64,000 nucleotides of DNA from Chthoniobacterales bacterium (GCA_013815325.1 JACDGM010000002.1:28556-92555); one strand, 5' to 3'. Shown: positions 8,178 through 18,361, counted from the first letter of the stretch. Notes: a model not told the origin generated them from the letters alone. Numbers and translations are program-made.

Positions 8178-10487
8178 ATGACAAATCTCATTTCGTTAGG
8201 CCGCCTTGCGGCTTTTTCTCTTCTGTTAAGCCTGGCCGTCGCTTTTCCGCAAGGAGCGCGGGCGCAGAGCGTGGAAGGCGCGACCATTACCGGGATCGAC
8301 GTCAGCTATGTCGGGCCGCAAACGGTGAGCAAGGAGCGGGTCCTCGCGAACATGCGCACGAAAGTCGGCACTCGTTATTCCGAGACGACGGTGGAAGAGG
8401 ACATCCGCGGGCTCTACGATACCGGCAAAATCCAGAACGTGCGCATCTTTGGCGAGCCCTCGGGCGCGGGCGTGCGCGTGCAGGTGATCCTCGCGACCCG
8501 GGCGCTCATCACCGAAATCGAGATCGACGGGGCGCAGAAGCTCAGCGCCGCTGCGGTGCGCAAGCGAGTCAAATTCAAACTCCCGGGCCCCTCCGATGCG
8601 GAGAAGCTCGAGGAAGGTCGCGAGTCGATTAACGATTATTACCAAGGCAAAGGGTTTACCGACGTGAAGGTGGACCTCCAAGTCGTGAACAACGAAGAGC
8701 GCGGGACTGCGCGCGCCGTTTACACGGTCAACGAAGGCGAAAAGGGTGCGGTGCGCGCGATTCGCTTCGAGGGAAACAAGACTTTTAGCGATCGCAAACT
8801 GCGCAAGCAGATGAAGACGAAGGCGAAGACAGTGCTCGCCCTTTTCGATAAGTCGGGGCGGCTCGATCAGGCGCAGTTGCAGCAGGATCTCGACAGCATC
8901 CGTGAGTTTTACCAAAACAAGGGCTACATCGACGTCGCGATCCCGGAGGTGCGGCAGGAGCGGTCGGCGGACGGTTTGCGTCTTGTCATCGTTATCAAAG
9001 AGGGCGCGCAATATCACGTGCGCCAACTCACTTTCTCCGGCCAGGAGGTGACAGACGAGAAAAGGTTGCGCGCGATCCTGAAGATGAAGGAAGGAGCGGT
9101 TTATAGTCCCGAAGCGCTCGCCGCGGACACGAAATCGATGAACGACGGCTATGGCGCCGGCGGTTTCGTGGATGTCGATGTTCACCCCGAAGGAACGGCG
9201 GCCGGGCCGGGGCTGGTCGACCTTCATTACACGATCACGGAGGGCGAACGCTCCTTTGTCGAGCGAGTCAATATTGTTGGCAACACGCGCACGAAGGACA
9301 AGGTGATTCGCCGTGAGGTTCTGGTCTTGCCGGGCGACGTCTATAATACCGTCCGCGTCGATGTCTCGAAGCAGCGACTCCAAAACCTCGGTTATTTCGA
9401 GAAGGTCGACACTTTCCCAGAGCAAACCGGCATCCCAAGTCGGCGGAATCTTCTCGTGCAGGTCGAGGAAAAGCGCACCGGCTCGCTCCAGTTCGGCGCC
9501 GGCTACAGCACGATCGACAGCATCATCGGATTCGTGGAATTTTCGCAGGGCAACTTCGATTTGTTCAACTGGCCCTCCTTTACCGGTGCTGGCCAAAAAT
9601 TCCGCGCCCGGGCGCAGTTCGGATCGCAGCGCCAGGATTACGAGCTCTCGCTCACCGAACCCTACTTTCTCGGTTATCGTTTCTCGTTAGGCGGGGAATT
9701 GTTCTATCACGGGGCGAGCTTTCTCAGCTCGATTTACGATGAGCGCGATTACGGTTTCTCGATCAGCACGCGCTTGCCACTGACCCCGTTTTCCTACACC
9801 AGCCTGACCTATCGGTTGGAAGAGGTGGAGATTTTCAACGTCGACGCCACGGCTTCTCCTTTTATCCAGATCGAAGCGGGCACCCGTTTGAAGAGCGAGC
9901 TCACGCCTTCCTACGTGTACGACACGCGCGACAATGTCTTTCTCACCCGCCGCGGCCACCGTTTCATCCTGACGCCGCACGTCGCCGGTGGTTTCCTCGG
10001 CGGCGACGTCCAGACCTACGGATTTGATTTCCAAGCCTCGCAATACTTCTTGCTCCCGCTCGACAACATCCTTCTCCTCAACGGAGAGGTGGCGGTCATT
10101 GACAGCTGGGGCGGCAGCGGTGAGGTGCCGATTTTCGATCGTCTTTTCCTCGGCGGCTCGAACGATCTGCGCGGCTTCAACTACCGGGATGTCGGTCCGA
10201 GGGATTCCAATGGTGAGCCGCTCGGCGGCCGGTCGCTGGCGCGTTTTACGATCGAAGACACCTTTCCCATCATTCCCAAAGTGCGCGTCGCCGTCTTCTA
10301 CGACACCGGTTTTGTGCATTCCGACGCGTATGATTTCGACACTGCGGGCCTCGCAGGGGATGTCGGCGTCGGCATCCGTCTCGACCTGCCGGTTGGGCCG
10401 CTGCGGCTTGACTACGGCTTCCCCATCAAAGGCAATCAGGGATCGAGCAGCGGCAAGTTCAACTTCAGCGTCGGCTATCAATTTTGA
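8178..10487 (+). CDS. bamA: Outer membrane protein assembly factor BamA
   Basis: 769 aa with signal peptide, POTRA repeats (NKTFSDRKLRKQM, GNTRTKDKVIRREV), C-terminal barrel with FLGGSNDLRGFNYRDVGP and terminal F. Confidence 0.95.
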   Translation: MTNLISLGRLAAFSLLLSLAVAFPQGARAQSVEGATITGIDVSYVGPQTVSKERVLANMRTKVGTRYSETTVEEDIRGLYDTGKIQNVRIFGEPSGAGVRVQVILATRALITEIEIDGAQKLSAAAVRKRVKFKLPGPSDAEKLEEGRESINDYYQGKGFTDVKVDLQVVNNEERGTARAVYTVNEGEKGAVRAIRFEGNKTFSDRKLRKQMKTKAKTVLALFDKSGRLDQAQLQQDLDSIREFYQNKGYIDVAIPEVRQERSADGLRLVIVIKEGAQYHVRQLTFSGQEVTDEKRLRAILKMKEGAVYSPEALAADTKSMNDGYGAGGFVDVDVHPEGTAAGPGLVDLHYTITEGERSFVERVNIVGNTRTKDKVIRREVLVLPGDVYNTVRVDVSKQRLQNLGYFEKVDTFPEQTGIPSRRNLLVQVEEKRTGSLQFGAGYSTIDSIIGFVEFSQGNFDLFNWPSFTGAGQKFRARAQFGSQRQDYELSLTEPYFLGYRFSLGGELFYHGASFLSSIYDERDYGFSISTRLPLTPFSYTSLTYRLEEVEIFNVDATASPFIQIEAGTRLKSELTPSYVYDTRDNVFLTRRGHRFILTPHVAGGFLGGDVQTYGFDFQASQYFLLPLDNILLLNGEVAVIDSWGGSGEVPIFDRLFLGGSNDLRGFNYRDVGPRDSNGEPLGGRSLARFTIEDTFPIIPKVRVAVFYDTGFVHSDAYDFDTAGLAGDVGVGIRLDLPVGPLRLDYGFPIKGNQGSSSGKFNFSVGYQF

Positions 10488-10545
10488 ACGACACCCGGCA
10501 CTTGCAGTCTAACGCCTTCCCGATTACCAGTCTGACCCTACATCT

Positions 10546-11157
10546 ATGAAAACACCTACCCTCATGGCCCTTTTCGCCGCCTTTGCATTGCCCGCCGCGG
10601 CTTTTTCGCAAGGCATGAAAGTCGGCACCATCGACATGAATCGCGCGTTCAAGGAATATAACAAAACCAAGGACGCCGAGACGAAAATCAACGAAGCCAA
10701 GAACTCCGCGAAGAAGGAATACGACGATCGCGCGGACGCCTACAAAAAGGCGCTGGACGAAATCAACAAGCTCAACCAGCAACTCGAAGCGCCGGCTTTG
10801 AGCGCCGACGCGAAGACGCAAAAGGCGAAAGACCGCGATGAGAAAATCGCCAGCATTAAGAACATGGAGCGCGAGATCAACGAGTTCCGCCAAACGCGCG
10901 AGAAGCAGTTGCAAGAGCAGGCTGTGCGGATGCGTGACGGGATCGTGAAGGAGATCACGGACGTCGTCATGACTAGGGTGCGCGCCGATAGCATGGACCT
11001 CGTTTTTGACAAATCGGGCGTGAGCTTGAACGGCGTCCCGACGGTCATGTTTGCGAAGGACAGCTTCGATTTCACAACCGACGTGATCACGCAATTGAAT
11101 AAGCCAGGCGCCGCCGCCCCGAAGACCTCGGCCAGCCCAAGCAAGTCCAAGCCCTGA
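10546..11157 (+). CDS. OmpH/Skp family periplasmic chaperone
   Basis: 203 aa, signal peptide, MKVGTIDMNRAFKEYNKTKDAE, coiled-coil body; directly after bamA. Confidence 0.9.
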   Translation: MKTPTLMALFAAFALPAAAFSQGMKVGTIDMNRAFKEYNKTKDAETKINEAKNSAKKEYDDRADAYKKALDEINKLNQQLEAPALSADAKTQKAKDRDEKIASIKNMEREINEFRQTREKQLQEQAVRMRDGIVKEITDVVMTRVRADSMDLVFDKSGVSLNGVPTVMFAKDSFDFTTDVITQLNKPGAAAPKTSASPSKSKP

Positions 11158-11244
11158 TCCGCATTCGTTAGGCGTATCGGTCCTATAGCGCCTATCCGCT
11201 GCCCTCCGGGTTGCAACCGGCCGGCTCGCACAGAAGGTTGCAAA

Positions 11245-12048
11245 ATGCGTGGCGTCACCTTCCTCGCGATCGGGATTGGGGTGGCTCTAGCGTGTGGCAA
11301 GGCGTCGGCCGCTTCCGACTGGGAGAAGACTGTCACCCGGACGGAGCGCGGCGTTTTCCCGAATCCCCGCCCGATGCGGGCCACCTATCAGTTCGGGTGG
11401 AACGACGTCGCCGCCGCCACCGCCGAGATCAGCTTCGGCAAAAGCGGCGGTCATCTGCAACTGATCGGCACCGGCCAGACCACTGGTGTCGTGCGCGCGC
11501 TCTGGCGATTTGACGTGCAACATCGCGCGACCGCCGACGCCGCCACGCTGCGTCCGCTGCTCATGAATCAGGTGGATGAGTTGCGAAGCAAGACAGTGAC
11601 GACCGATTTGGTCTTCAATGCCGGTGGCGTCGTCCGCACGCGCACCGATACGAAGACAAAGAAGCCGCCGACGCCCAAGGCTTTTAACTTTCCGGGCCTG
11701 CTCGACCTGCACTCCGCGCTTCTCCTCCTTCGCAGCCAGCCGCTCACAGACGGCACCGTGCATCGGCTCGTCGTCTATCCGGCCACCAACGGATATCTCG
11801 CCACCATTACGGTTGCGGGGCACGAGAGTGTGAAAGTCGGCGCCGGCACTTACAACGCGATAAAGCTCAATTTGCAGCTGAGCAAGATCAACAAAAAGCG
11901 CCAACTGGAGCCGCACGAGAAATTCCGCCAGGCCAGCGCCTGGATTTCTGACGATGCCGATCGGCTCCTGCTCCGGATCGAGGCGCGCGTCTTTGTGGGC
12001 ACGGTTTTTGCCGACATGCAGTCTGTGCAATTCACAAGCGAACGGTAG
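11245..12048 (+). CDS. DUF3108 domain-containing protein
   Basis: 267 aa exported protein; TYQFGWNDVAAATAEISF, ALLLLRSQPLTDGTVHRLVVYP, ISDDADRLLLRIEARVFVGTV typical of DUF3108. Confidence 0.78.
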   Translation: MRGVTFLAIGIGVALACGKASAASDWEKTVTRTERGVFPNPRPMRATYQFGWNDVAAATAEISFGKSGGHLQLIGTGQTTGVVRALWRFDVQHRATADAATLRPLLMNQVDELRSKTVTTDLVFNAGGVVRTRTDTKTKKPPTPKAFNFPGLLDLHSALLLLRSQPLTDGTVHRLVVYPATNGYLATITVAGHESVKVGAGTYNAIKLNLQLSKINKKRQLEPHEKFRQASAWISDDADRLLLRIEARVFVGTVFADMQSVQFTSER

Positions 12049-12133
12049 CGTGTCGCCGCAATCAAGACGGCGCGCTAACTCTCCTTGAGCGCGCGGCACG
12101 CCCGCCTCTACGTCGCCTAACGAGACAAGTTCC

Positions 12134-12877
12134 TTACCACGGGATCCACTGCCCGCGATAAACCGGCCGGCGCAGCAGAGGCCGGCGTCGTAATTGGATG
12201 CGTGGCGCGTGCTGGCCCGGAAGCAGACCGAGCGCCGACAGCGTTTCCATGTTCAACCGGCCATTCGGCAGAATTCCCGTCTGGCTTTGAAAAGCGCGCA
12301 CCGCCGTTGCCGTGCCCGGCCCAAAATGCCCGTCAATTCCGCTGCGAAAATAGCCGGCCCGGGCGAGAAGTGCCTGCGCGCCGACGATCACATGCCGTCG
12401 CACATCCGGCGGCGCGAGCTCATATGGCGTGCCGACAAAAACCCCACTCACTTCTGGTTGCGATCCGCGCGGCCCCGGCGCGTAATCTCCATCAGGCGCC
12501 GGCGCCGGCGCTTCGTTCGAGGGCGCTCGTTCGGGCGAAATTTCGGCCGATTGACCTACATTGTCCTCATCCGAGAAGCTCTCCGCAGGAGTCGCAACCG
12601 CCTCGGGCGGCGGCGCGGGCGCGGCTCCGCCACTGTTCCCCACGCCTAACGAACGCAATGTTTCGGCATCGATCGCGCCCGTGATTTGGAGTCCGTTGCG
12701 AATCTGATAACGCCGGATCGCCGCTGTGGTGTCGGCATTTTTTTGGCCGGAGACGTCGCCATAATAAAATCCCTGGTCCTTCAAAACCTGCTGCACCGTG
12801 GCGGTGGTCTGATCTGCGCGGGCGGCGACGGGGCTCAGGAGGAGCATGGCGAAAAATGCGAAACAGATGCGTTTCAT
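12134..12877 (-). CDS. Peptidoglycan-binding domain-containing exported protein
   Basis: 247 aa; signal peptide; two PG_binding_1-like units (KDQGFYYGDVSGQKNADTTAAIRRYQIRNGLQITG; YFRSGIDGHFGPGTATAVRAFQSQTG). Confidence 0.82.
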   Translation of the reverse strand: MKRICFAFFAMLLLSPVAARADQTTATVQQVLKDQGFYYGDVSGQKNADTTAAIRRYQIRNGLQITGAIDAETLRSLGVGNSGGAAPAPPPEAVATPAESFSDEDNVGQSAEISPERAPSNEAPAPAPDGDYAPGPRGSQPEVSGVFVGTPYELAPPDVRRHVIVGAQALLARAGYFRSGIDGHFGPGTATAVRAFQSQTGILPNGRLNMETLSALGLLPGQHAPRIQLRRRPLLRRPVYRGQWIPW

Positions 12878-12907
12878 AGACGGAATTCGACGCTCCAGCG
12901 AGAACAG

Positions 12908-13684
12908 TTATTCAGCGGGCGCGGCCCAGGCCAGCGTCGGTTCGTTAGGCGAAAGCACCTCCCGATAACGCTCAACGCCGTCACTGATCGCCGAGGCGAT
13001 CTGCTGCCGATACTCGGCCGTCGCCAGCTTCGTGAGATCGGAGGGATTGGTGATGAAGCCGCCTTCCACGAGCGCGGCCGGGTGCCGGACATTGGCGATG
13101 ACGTAAAATTGCTCGGACTTGATTCCGCGATTTACCGCCCGCGTCCGCTCCACCAGAGCGGCCTGGAGAAAGCGCGCCAGACTCTCGCTTTTTGCGAGGA
13201 GCGGTTTGGATTCCGCCGGGCGCAAAAACGGGAGCCAGGCAAAAATTCCCGGACTCATCGCGGATTGCCGCACCGCAAAATAGGTTTCCACTCCGGAAGC
13301 CGCCGCCCGTTCGCCGTCGTTAAAATGGATGCTGACAAAGAGCGAATTTCTCTCGTGATTCCCAACTGCCGCGCGCTCAGCGAGCGAGAGGTAACGATCC
13401 GAATCCCGCGTCAGCAATGTCGTGTAGCCGGCGCTGCGCAGGAGCAACTCCGCGCGCATGGCGACGTCGAGCGTCAGCTCTTTTTCCATCACCGCCCCGC
13501 AGATCGCGCCCGAGTCCTTTCCGCCGTGTCCGGGATCCAGCACCACGACGACCGGTTCGTTTTTCCCGTGGACAGCCCTCCGCGGCTGCGCCACCGGACG
13601 CACCGGCGGTGCGAGCAGGACAAAGCAGAGAAACGAGATCGACAGGAGAAATAACCCGATCCAGGAAAGGATGCACCGCATCAT
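12908..13684 (-). CDS. N-acetylmuramoyl-L-alanine amidase (Amidase_3)
   Basis: 258 aa; VVVLDPGHGGKDSGA, TLLTRDSDRYLSLAER, FVSIHFN, ALVEGGFITNPSD. Confidence 0.92.
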   Translation of the reverse strand: MMRCILSWIGLFLLSISFLCFVLLAPPVRPVAQPRRAVHGKNEPVVVVLDPGHGGKDSGAICGAVMEKELTLDVAMRAELLLRSAGYTTLLTRDSDRYLSLAERAAVGNHERNSLFVSIHFNDGERAAASGVETYFAVRQSAMSPGIFAWLPFLRPAESKPLLAKSESLARFLQAALVERTRAVNRGIKSEQFYVIANVRHPAALVEGGFITNPSDLTKLATAEYRQQIASAISDGVERYREVLSPNEPTLAWAAPAE

Positions 13685-13698
13685 TTTTTTCGGATTCG

Positions 13699-14466
13699 TT
13701 AGGCAGAGAGCGCTTGCAACTCGTCACCCGCCAGCTGGCGGTAACGAATCGACGTCGCTGCGCTTCGTTCCAGCACACACGCTTCGAGCGTCGCGCTGAC
13801 CAGCTTTTCCTGCCGGTATGCGAGCAACGCAGGGCGTCCGGGCAGTCCGCTGGGAAGGTCATCCGCCGGCGGCATGCTTCCTATGCTCCACGCATCGAGC
13901 GCGACCTTCATTGCTCCATGCAACGTCGCCTTCGGGTCGTGATCGCGTTGTAGCAGTTCTTCCATCAGCTCCGTCGCGCGGGCCGTGCCGCTGATCGCGC
14001 AAAAACCGGCTCGCTTCACGCCTCCCTCTGCCGCGATCGCGCCATCATATTCCACTCGCAAATAGAGATCCCCCTCCGGCGCCGCGCCTACTTCCGCAAA
14101 AATCATCCGCGCCAGATAAGGCGCGCCGTAAACCTGCTCAAAAGCCGTTTTCAAAAGCGGGCTGAGGGAATAAAAAGCCAGCCGTCGCAACGACACGTCC
14201 GCGGCAGAACGCGTGAACCCCTCCGCGCTTGCCAGCTCGATTGCCGCCATGCGCAGCCGCTCGATGTCGCCCGGATGCCCGATCGCTCCCAGCGCGATCC
14301 GGTCGTAAATCTCGAAAAGCTTTTGCCGCGCCTGTCCCACGGTCACGAACAAAATCCCACCGCCATAACTGAGCGCGGCGATCGGGCTCCCCGGCGCGAG
14401 TTGCGTCTCGATGTATTCGCGCCGATTGGCGATCGCCTCGACCCAACGATACGGCTCTTCAATCAT
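13699..14466 (-). CDS. prcA: 20S proteasome alpha-type subunit
   Basis: 255 aa; RREYIETQLAPGSPIAALSYGGGILFVTVGQARQKLFEIYDRIALGAIGHPGDIERLRMAAIELA; directly after the beta-type subunit. Confidence 0.88.
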   Translation of the reverse strand: MIEEPYRWVEAIANRREYIETQLAPGSPIAALSYGGGILFVTVGQARQKLFEIYDRIALGAIGHPGDIERLRMAAIELASAEGFTRSAADVSLRRLAFYSLSPLLKTAFEQVYGAPYLARMIFAEVGAAPEGDLYLRVEYDGAIAAEGGVKRAGFCAISGTARATELMEELLQRDHDPKATLHGAMKVALDAWSIGSMPPADDLPSGLPGRPALLAYRQEKLVSATLEACVLERSAATSIRYRQLAGDELQALSA

Positions 14467-15269
14467 GCGACGGTGCTTTTGAAACGCGCGGCGATCTGCT
14501 CTTCCGGCAGAGTTTTAATCCCGGCAGCGGAAATGATTTTGATGATCGGAAAAATCCGCGCCTGCCGGTCTACGCCGCCGGTCGCGGTATCCGCCTCCGC
14601 GGCGGTGTCGAGCGCGCGCAAGGCAAGCGTGACTGCGTCGTCCTCGCGCAATTTTCCCAGGAGTTTTTTCCCCCAGCGATTTTCGTAAAACAAAACGCCC
14701 CGCACCGCCGGCGACCCGGAGCCGGTTGCGGCGTATTCCGCCACCTCAAATTGCGCGCCCATTGCGTCATAAAAATAGAGGCGCGCCTGTCCATCGCCCG
14801 CGAAATCGTAGGTCGCAAAAATCGGCACGACCACGCCGACGCCCTGCATGACGAAGCCAAAATTATCGCGCAAGAGTTTAGAGAGCGCGCGCACTTTCCC
14901 ATCCACGCTCATCTCTTGCAGTTGCGTGCGTCGAAAATATTGCAGTGAATGCTCGAGCACCCGCGCCATCTCCCAAGCAGTTGCTGGCACCCCGGCGATC
15001 GCCATTATGGAATGCCTATCGATCTCGAGCACCTTGTCCGCGCGATCGTAAACCACCGTGTTTCCCGCCGTCGCACGCCGATCACCAGCGACGAGCACGC
15101 CGCCGCTAAACTTGAAGGCGAGAATCGTGGTGGAGTGCGTTGGGACGAAGACCGCACCCGCGGAGCTGACGCCCACCGCCGGTGATTGCGCAGCCTCATT
15201 CAGCAAGCCGCGCCGCCGCAAAAGCGCCGGAAAATCGGCCGCCGCCGCGCCTAACGAGTCGCCCGTCAC
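14463..15269 (-). CDS. prcB: 20S proteasome beta-type subunit
   Basis: 268 aa; propeptide then THSTTILAFKFSGGVLVAGDRRATAGN (N-terminal Thr nucleophile pattern); GTG start at 15269 overlaps the UBact stop. Confidence 0.9.
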   Translation of the reverse strand: MTGDSLGAAAADFPALLRRRGLLNEAAQSPAVGVSSAGAVFVPTHSTTILAFKFSGGVLVAGDRRATAGNTVVYDRADKVLEIDRHSIMAIAGVPATAWEMARVLEHSLQYFRRTQLQEMSVDGKVRALSKLLRDNFGFVMQGVGVVVPIFATYDFAGDGQARLYFYDAMGAQFEVAEYAATGSGSPAVRGVLFYENRWGKKLLGKLREDDAVTLALRALDTAAEADTATGGVDRQARIFPIIKIISAAGIKTLPEEQIAARFKSTVA

Positions 15270-15442
15270 TGGCCGGTGCGCTGCCGGTAGCGCTTCGATT
15301 GGTTCGGATCCACCTTGCGCATTTTCTTGAGCAAATCGCGCGTGTCCGGTTTCGAAACATCAGGCGATTTTGGGCCGCCGCCGTCCCCTGGTTGGGGTCC
15401 CCACGGCACAGGCGTCACCGGTTTTTCCGTCCGCTCAGGCAT
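15266..15442 (-). CDS. UBact-like ubiquitin-like modifier (58 aa)
   Basis: Manual translation: MPERTEKPVTPVPWGPQPGDGGGPKSPDVSKPDTRDLLKKMRKVDPNQSKRYRQRTGQ*; matches my memory of the UBact pattern (MPER..., SKPDT..LLKKMR.VDP, RYRQR[ST]GQ C-terminus). Overlaps prcB start (CAG TGA / GTG ACG). Below the ORF-track length cutoff. Confidence 0.88.
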   Translation of the reverse strand: MPERTEKPVTPVPWGPQPGDGGGPKSPDVSKPDTRDLLKKMRKVDPNQSKRYRQRTGQ

Positions 15443-15523
15443 GAAAAAATGCTACGGCGAAAGCGCCGAAACGCAAGCCGCGGCGAGCTTGCCAGCCTCG
15501 GAGAGAGGTGCCAAGCTTCGCCC

Positions 15524-15982
15524 ATGACGCGCGCCTTTTTCGCTCTCCCGCTTCTCTTCCTGGGCCTTCTCCTCGCGCCTCTTTCCCCGGCTCAAACTCC
15601 AGCCTCCGAGAACAACGAACTACTCGCCCTAACGAAAAAGATCGACGAACAGAACACAAAAATCGACGCACTCTCGCAACAGATTCTCAAACTTCAGCAG
15701 ACGCTCGAGCAAGGGAAGCCAACTCCTTCTCCGACCACGGTGGGCGTCGCCTCGGACGAAAATGCAACGGCTACTCCCGTGCCCGCCGTTGGCGGCAACA
15801 GTCACGTCGTGACTCGCGGCGAAACGCTCACCTCCATCGCGAAGCAGCACAAAGTGGGCATCGAAGAGCTGCAGAAATTCAATCACATCGAAAACGATCG
15901 GAAGCTGCAGATCGGCCAGACGCTCGCCATCCCCGGTCCCGGCAATTCCGCGCCCAGCGCCACGCCCTCGCCTAACGAGTAA
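15524..15982 (+). CDS. LysM domain-containing exported protein
   Basis: ATG at 15524 (MTRAFFALPLLFLGLLLAPLSPAQT), coiled-coil, then SHVVTRGETLTSIAKQHKVGIEELQKFNHIENDRKLQIGQTLAIP. Confidence 0.88.
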   Translation: MTRAFFALPLLFLGLLLAPLSPAQTPASENNELLALTKKIDEQNTKIDALSQQILKLQQTLEQGKPTPSPTTVGVASDENATATPVPAVGGNSHVVTRGETLTSIAKQHKVGIEELQKFNHIENDRKLQIGQTLAIPGPGNSAPSATPSPNE

Positions 15983-16512
15983 TGGAAACGGCCGGCCAGC
16001 AAAACTGGTTTTTGCGCAAGCACGTTGACGGCAGCGTTTTTGGTCCTCTACCCTTTGAGCAGATGCGGCGCTGGGCCGACGGCGCCCAGATCGCGCCGCA
16101 CGACCAAATTTCCCACGACCAGGAAACCTGGCTGAAGGCGCCGATGTTTCCGGAACTGGAGATGGACTGGCTTGTCGAAGTGACAAGGGAGCATTACTAC
16201 GGACCGACCACGTTAGGCGCAATCCAGGAATTTCTTCGCCTCGGCGAGATCGGCGAAGCGAACTTCATCATCAACTCTTGCAACGGCTCCCGCCGCCAGA
16301 TCAAAGGGCTGCCCGAGCTGGCGCGCGAGCCTAACGAACCTTTCGATGTCTCTGACCACGCGCCTCCGCCCAGCCCGATGGCGATCAACCTGCGCGACCG
16401 GATCGATGATCTAGAACAGAGCCTGTTCGAAGAGCGCCGGGCTCTCGAGGAATGCGAAGCGCGCTACCGCGACCTCGAAGCGCAATACCTCGAACTGCAA
16501 AAGCAGTCGTAG
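15982..16512 (+). CDS. GYF_2/DUF4339-like domain protein with C-terminal coiled coil
   Basis: 176 aa; WFLRKHVDGSVFGPLPFEQMRRWADGAQIAPHDQIS; TAATG overlap with the upstream LysM gene. Confidence 0.72.
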   Translation: METAGQQNWFLRKHVDGSVFGPLPFEQMRRWADGAQIAPHDQISHDQETWLKAPMFPELEMDWLVEVTREHYYGPTTLGAIQEFLRLGEIGEANFIINSCNGSRRQIKGLPELAREPNEPFDVSDHAPPPSPMAINLRDRIDDLEQSLFEERRALEECEARYRDLEAQYLELQKQS

Positions 16513-16606
16513 GATGCCTCCCGCTGGGTTGGTGCGGGTAATCGCAGCGGCGGCCCGAACTGCAGGCGTGCGGCGCAAGCCCCTCTTTGGCAGAGGGCGA
16601 AGCGCT

Positions 16607-18361
16607 CTACAGCCGCGTCGCCAGCTCTGCTTCGCCTTCCGGCGCCTCAAGAAAACTCTGCTCACAGAGCCGCGCGTATTTTCCGCCTAACGACAGCAGC
16701 TCTTCATGCGTCCCCCGCTCGATGATGCGCCCGTGATCGAGCACCAAAATTTGATCCGCGCGCACGATCGTCGAGAGCCGGTGCGCAATCACGATGCACG
16801 TGCGATGGAACATCAAGTTCTCCAGTGCCTGCTGAATCAGCCGCTCCGTCGCCGTGTCCACGCTCGCGGTCGCTTCATCGAGAATCAGAATCGGCGGGTC
16901 CTTGAGCAGTGCCCGCGCAATTGAGAGGCGTTGCTTTTCGCCCACGCTCAGCTTCACTCCACGCTCGCCCACCAGGCTCCCGAGTCCGTTAGGCAAACGA
17001 TCAATAAAGGCGCGGGCATTGGCCGCCTCGGCCGCTTCGAAAAGTTCCTCATCCGTCGCTTCCGGTTTCCCGAGAAGTAAATTTTCGCGAATCGTCCCGT
17101 TAAAGAGAAAACTCTCCTGCGCCACCACGCCGATCATTTCGCGCAAAGCGTGCACGCGGAAATCGCGGATCGGCTTCGCATCGATCATGATTTCTCCCGA
17201 GGTGAATTCATAAAAGCGAGTCAGCAGATTCACCATGGTCGACTTCCCCGCACCGGTCGCGCCGACTAGCGCAATCGTCTCGCCCGGCTCCGCGTGGAAG
17301 CTGACGTTGCTCAAGGCCGCGAGACCTCGGGCATAACTAAAACTGACGTCGTCATAATGAATTTCGCCCTCGATCTGGCCGATCGATTCGCCCTCGTGCA
17401 GCCCCGGCTCCTCCGCTTCATCGAGAATCTCAAAGACACGCTCACCGGCGGCGCGACCTGCCTGCACGAGCTGATTGAGCTGATGCAACCGCGTCACTGG
17501 TTCGTAGAGGAATCTCGTTAGGGTAATAAATGCGACGAGCGAGCCGACCTGCATTTCACCGCGCAAAACCGCGCGCCCGCCGAAGCCGATCGCGAGGACC
17601 AGACCTAACGAATTCACAAAATCCATCGACGGGCTGTAAAGCGCCCAAGCCCGCATAATGCGCAGCGTCGCCTGCCGCAAGGCGTCGCTCGCCCGGTTGA
17701 AGCGCGCGTGCTCCTGCGCTTCCCTAACGAACGATTTGATCTGACGGATACCGGCGAGATCGTCGAGCAGGAGCGCGTTCAAGGCGGAGGCGGCGCGCCG
17801 CTGCGGACGATAACGGCTCGGCCCGCTCAGCGTGTAAGCTATCGCGCCGCCCGCCAGCAACGGCACTGGGGCGAGGACGCACCAAGCGAGGCTGCCGTTA
17901 AAATAAAAGAGCGTCACGATCACGATCGCGACCTGCAGGACCGCGACGACGCCTTGCTCGATGCCATCGATCAGGACGCGCTCGACCGAGTTCACATCCT
18001 CGACCACGCGGGTGATGAGGTCGCCGGTCGCGCGATTATCAAACCAGCGCAGCGGCAGCAATTCGATGTGCTGAAAAAGGTCGCTCCGCAGATCGAAGAT
18101 AACTTTTTGTTCGAAGCTGTTGTTGAGCAAAATCCGCAATCCGTTGAGCAGGTCCTGAAGGAAAAACGAGAGGAGCGCGAGGCCCACCATGGGCAGGAGC
18201 AGCTCCGGCCGATGACCCGCGATCACGTCGTCGATGATGAACTTCGTGACCGCCGGAAAGACGATGATCATGAGCGTGCTCACGACCGCGCAGCTGAGCG
18301 TGCCGGCCGCCATCCAAGGGTAGCGTTTGAGATATGCGAAGACGCGCCAGACGGTTCTCAT
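16607..18361 (-). CDS. ABC transporter ATP-binding/permease (MsbA-like)
   Basis: 584 aa; TM domain plus GATGAGKST, LSVGEKQRLSIARALLKDPPILILDEATASVD. Confidence 0.94.
   Translation of the reverse strand: MRTVWRVFAYLKRYPWMAAGTLSCAVVSTLMIIVFPAVTKFIIDDVIAGHRPELLLPMVGLALLSFFLQDLLNGLRILLNNSFEQKVIFDLRSDLFQHIELLPLRWFDNRATGDLITRVVEDVNSVERVLIDGIEQGVVAVLQVAIVIVTLFYFNGSLAWCVLAPVPLLAGGAIAYTLSGPSRYRPQRRAASALNALLLDDLAGIRQIKSFVREAQEHARFNRASDALRQATLRIMRAWALYSPSMDFVNSLGLVLAIGFGGRAVLRGEMQVGSLVAFITLTRFLYEPVTRLHQLNQLVQAGRAAGERVFEILDEAEEPGLHEGESIGQIEGEIHYDDVSFSYARGLAALSNVSFHAEPGETIALVGATGAGKSTMVNLLTRFYEFTSGEIMIDAKPIRDFRVHALREMIGVVAQESFLFNGTIRENLLLGKPEATDEELFEAAEAANARAFIDRLPNGLGSLVGERGVKLSVGEKQRLSIARALLKDPPILILDEATASVDTATERLIQQALENLMFHRTCIVIAHRLSTIVRADQILVLDHGRIIERGTHEELLSLGGKYARLCEQSFLEAPEGEAELATRL

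Noticed and set aside
8226-9596. 456-aa minus ORF opposite bamA
   Set aside because: Antisense shadow; bamA has full domain support.
14463-15442. Pup (actinobacterial) rather than UBact
   Set aside because: The C-terminal RYRQRTGQ and MPER/SKPDT pattern fit UBact better; host gene content is not actinobacterial.
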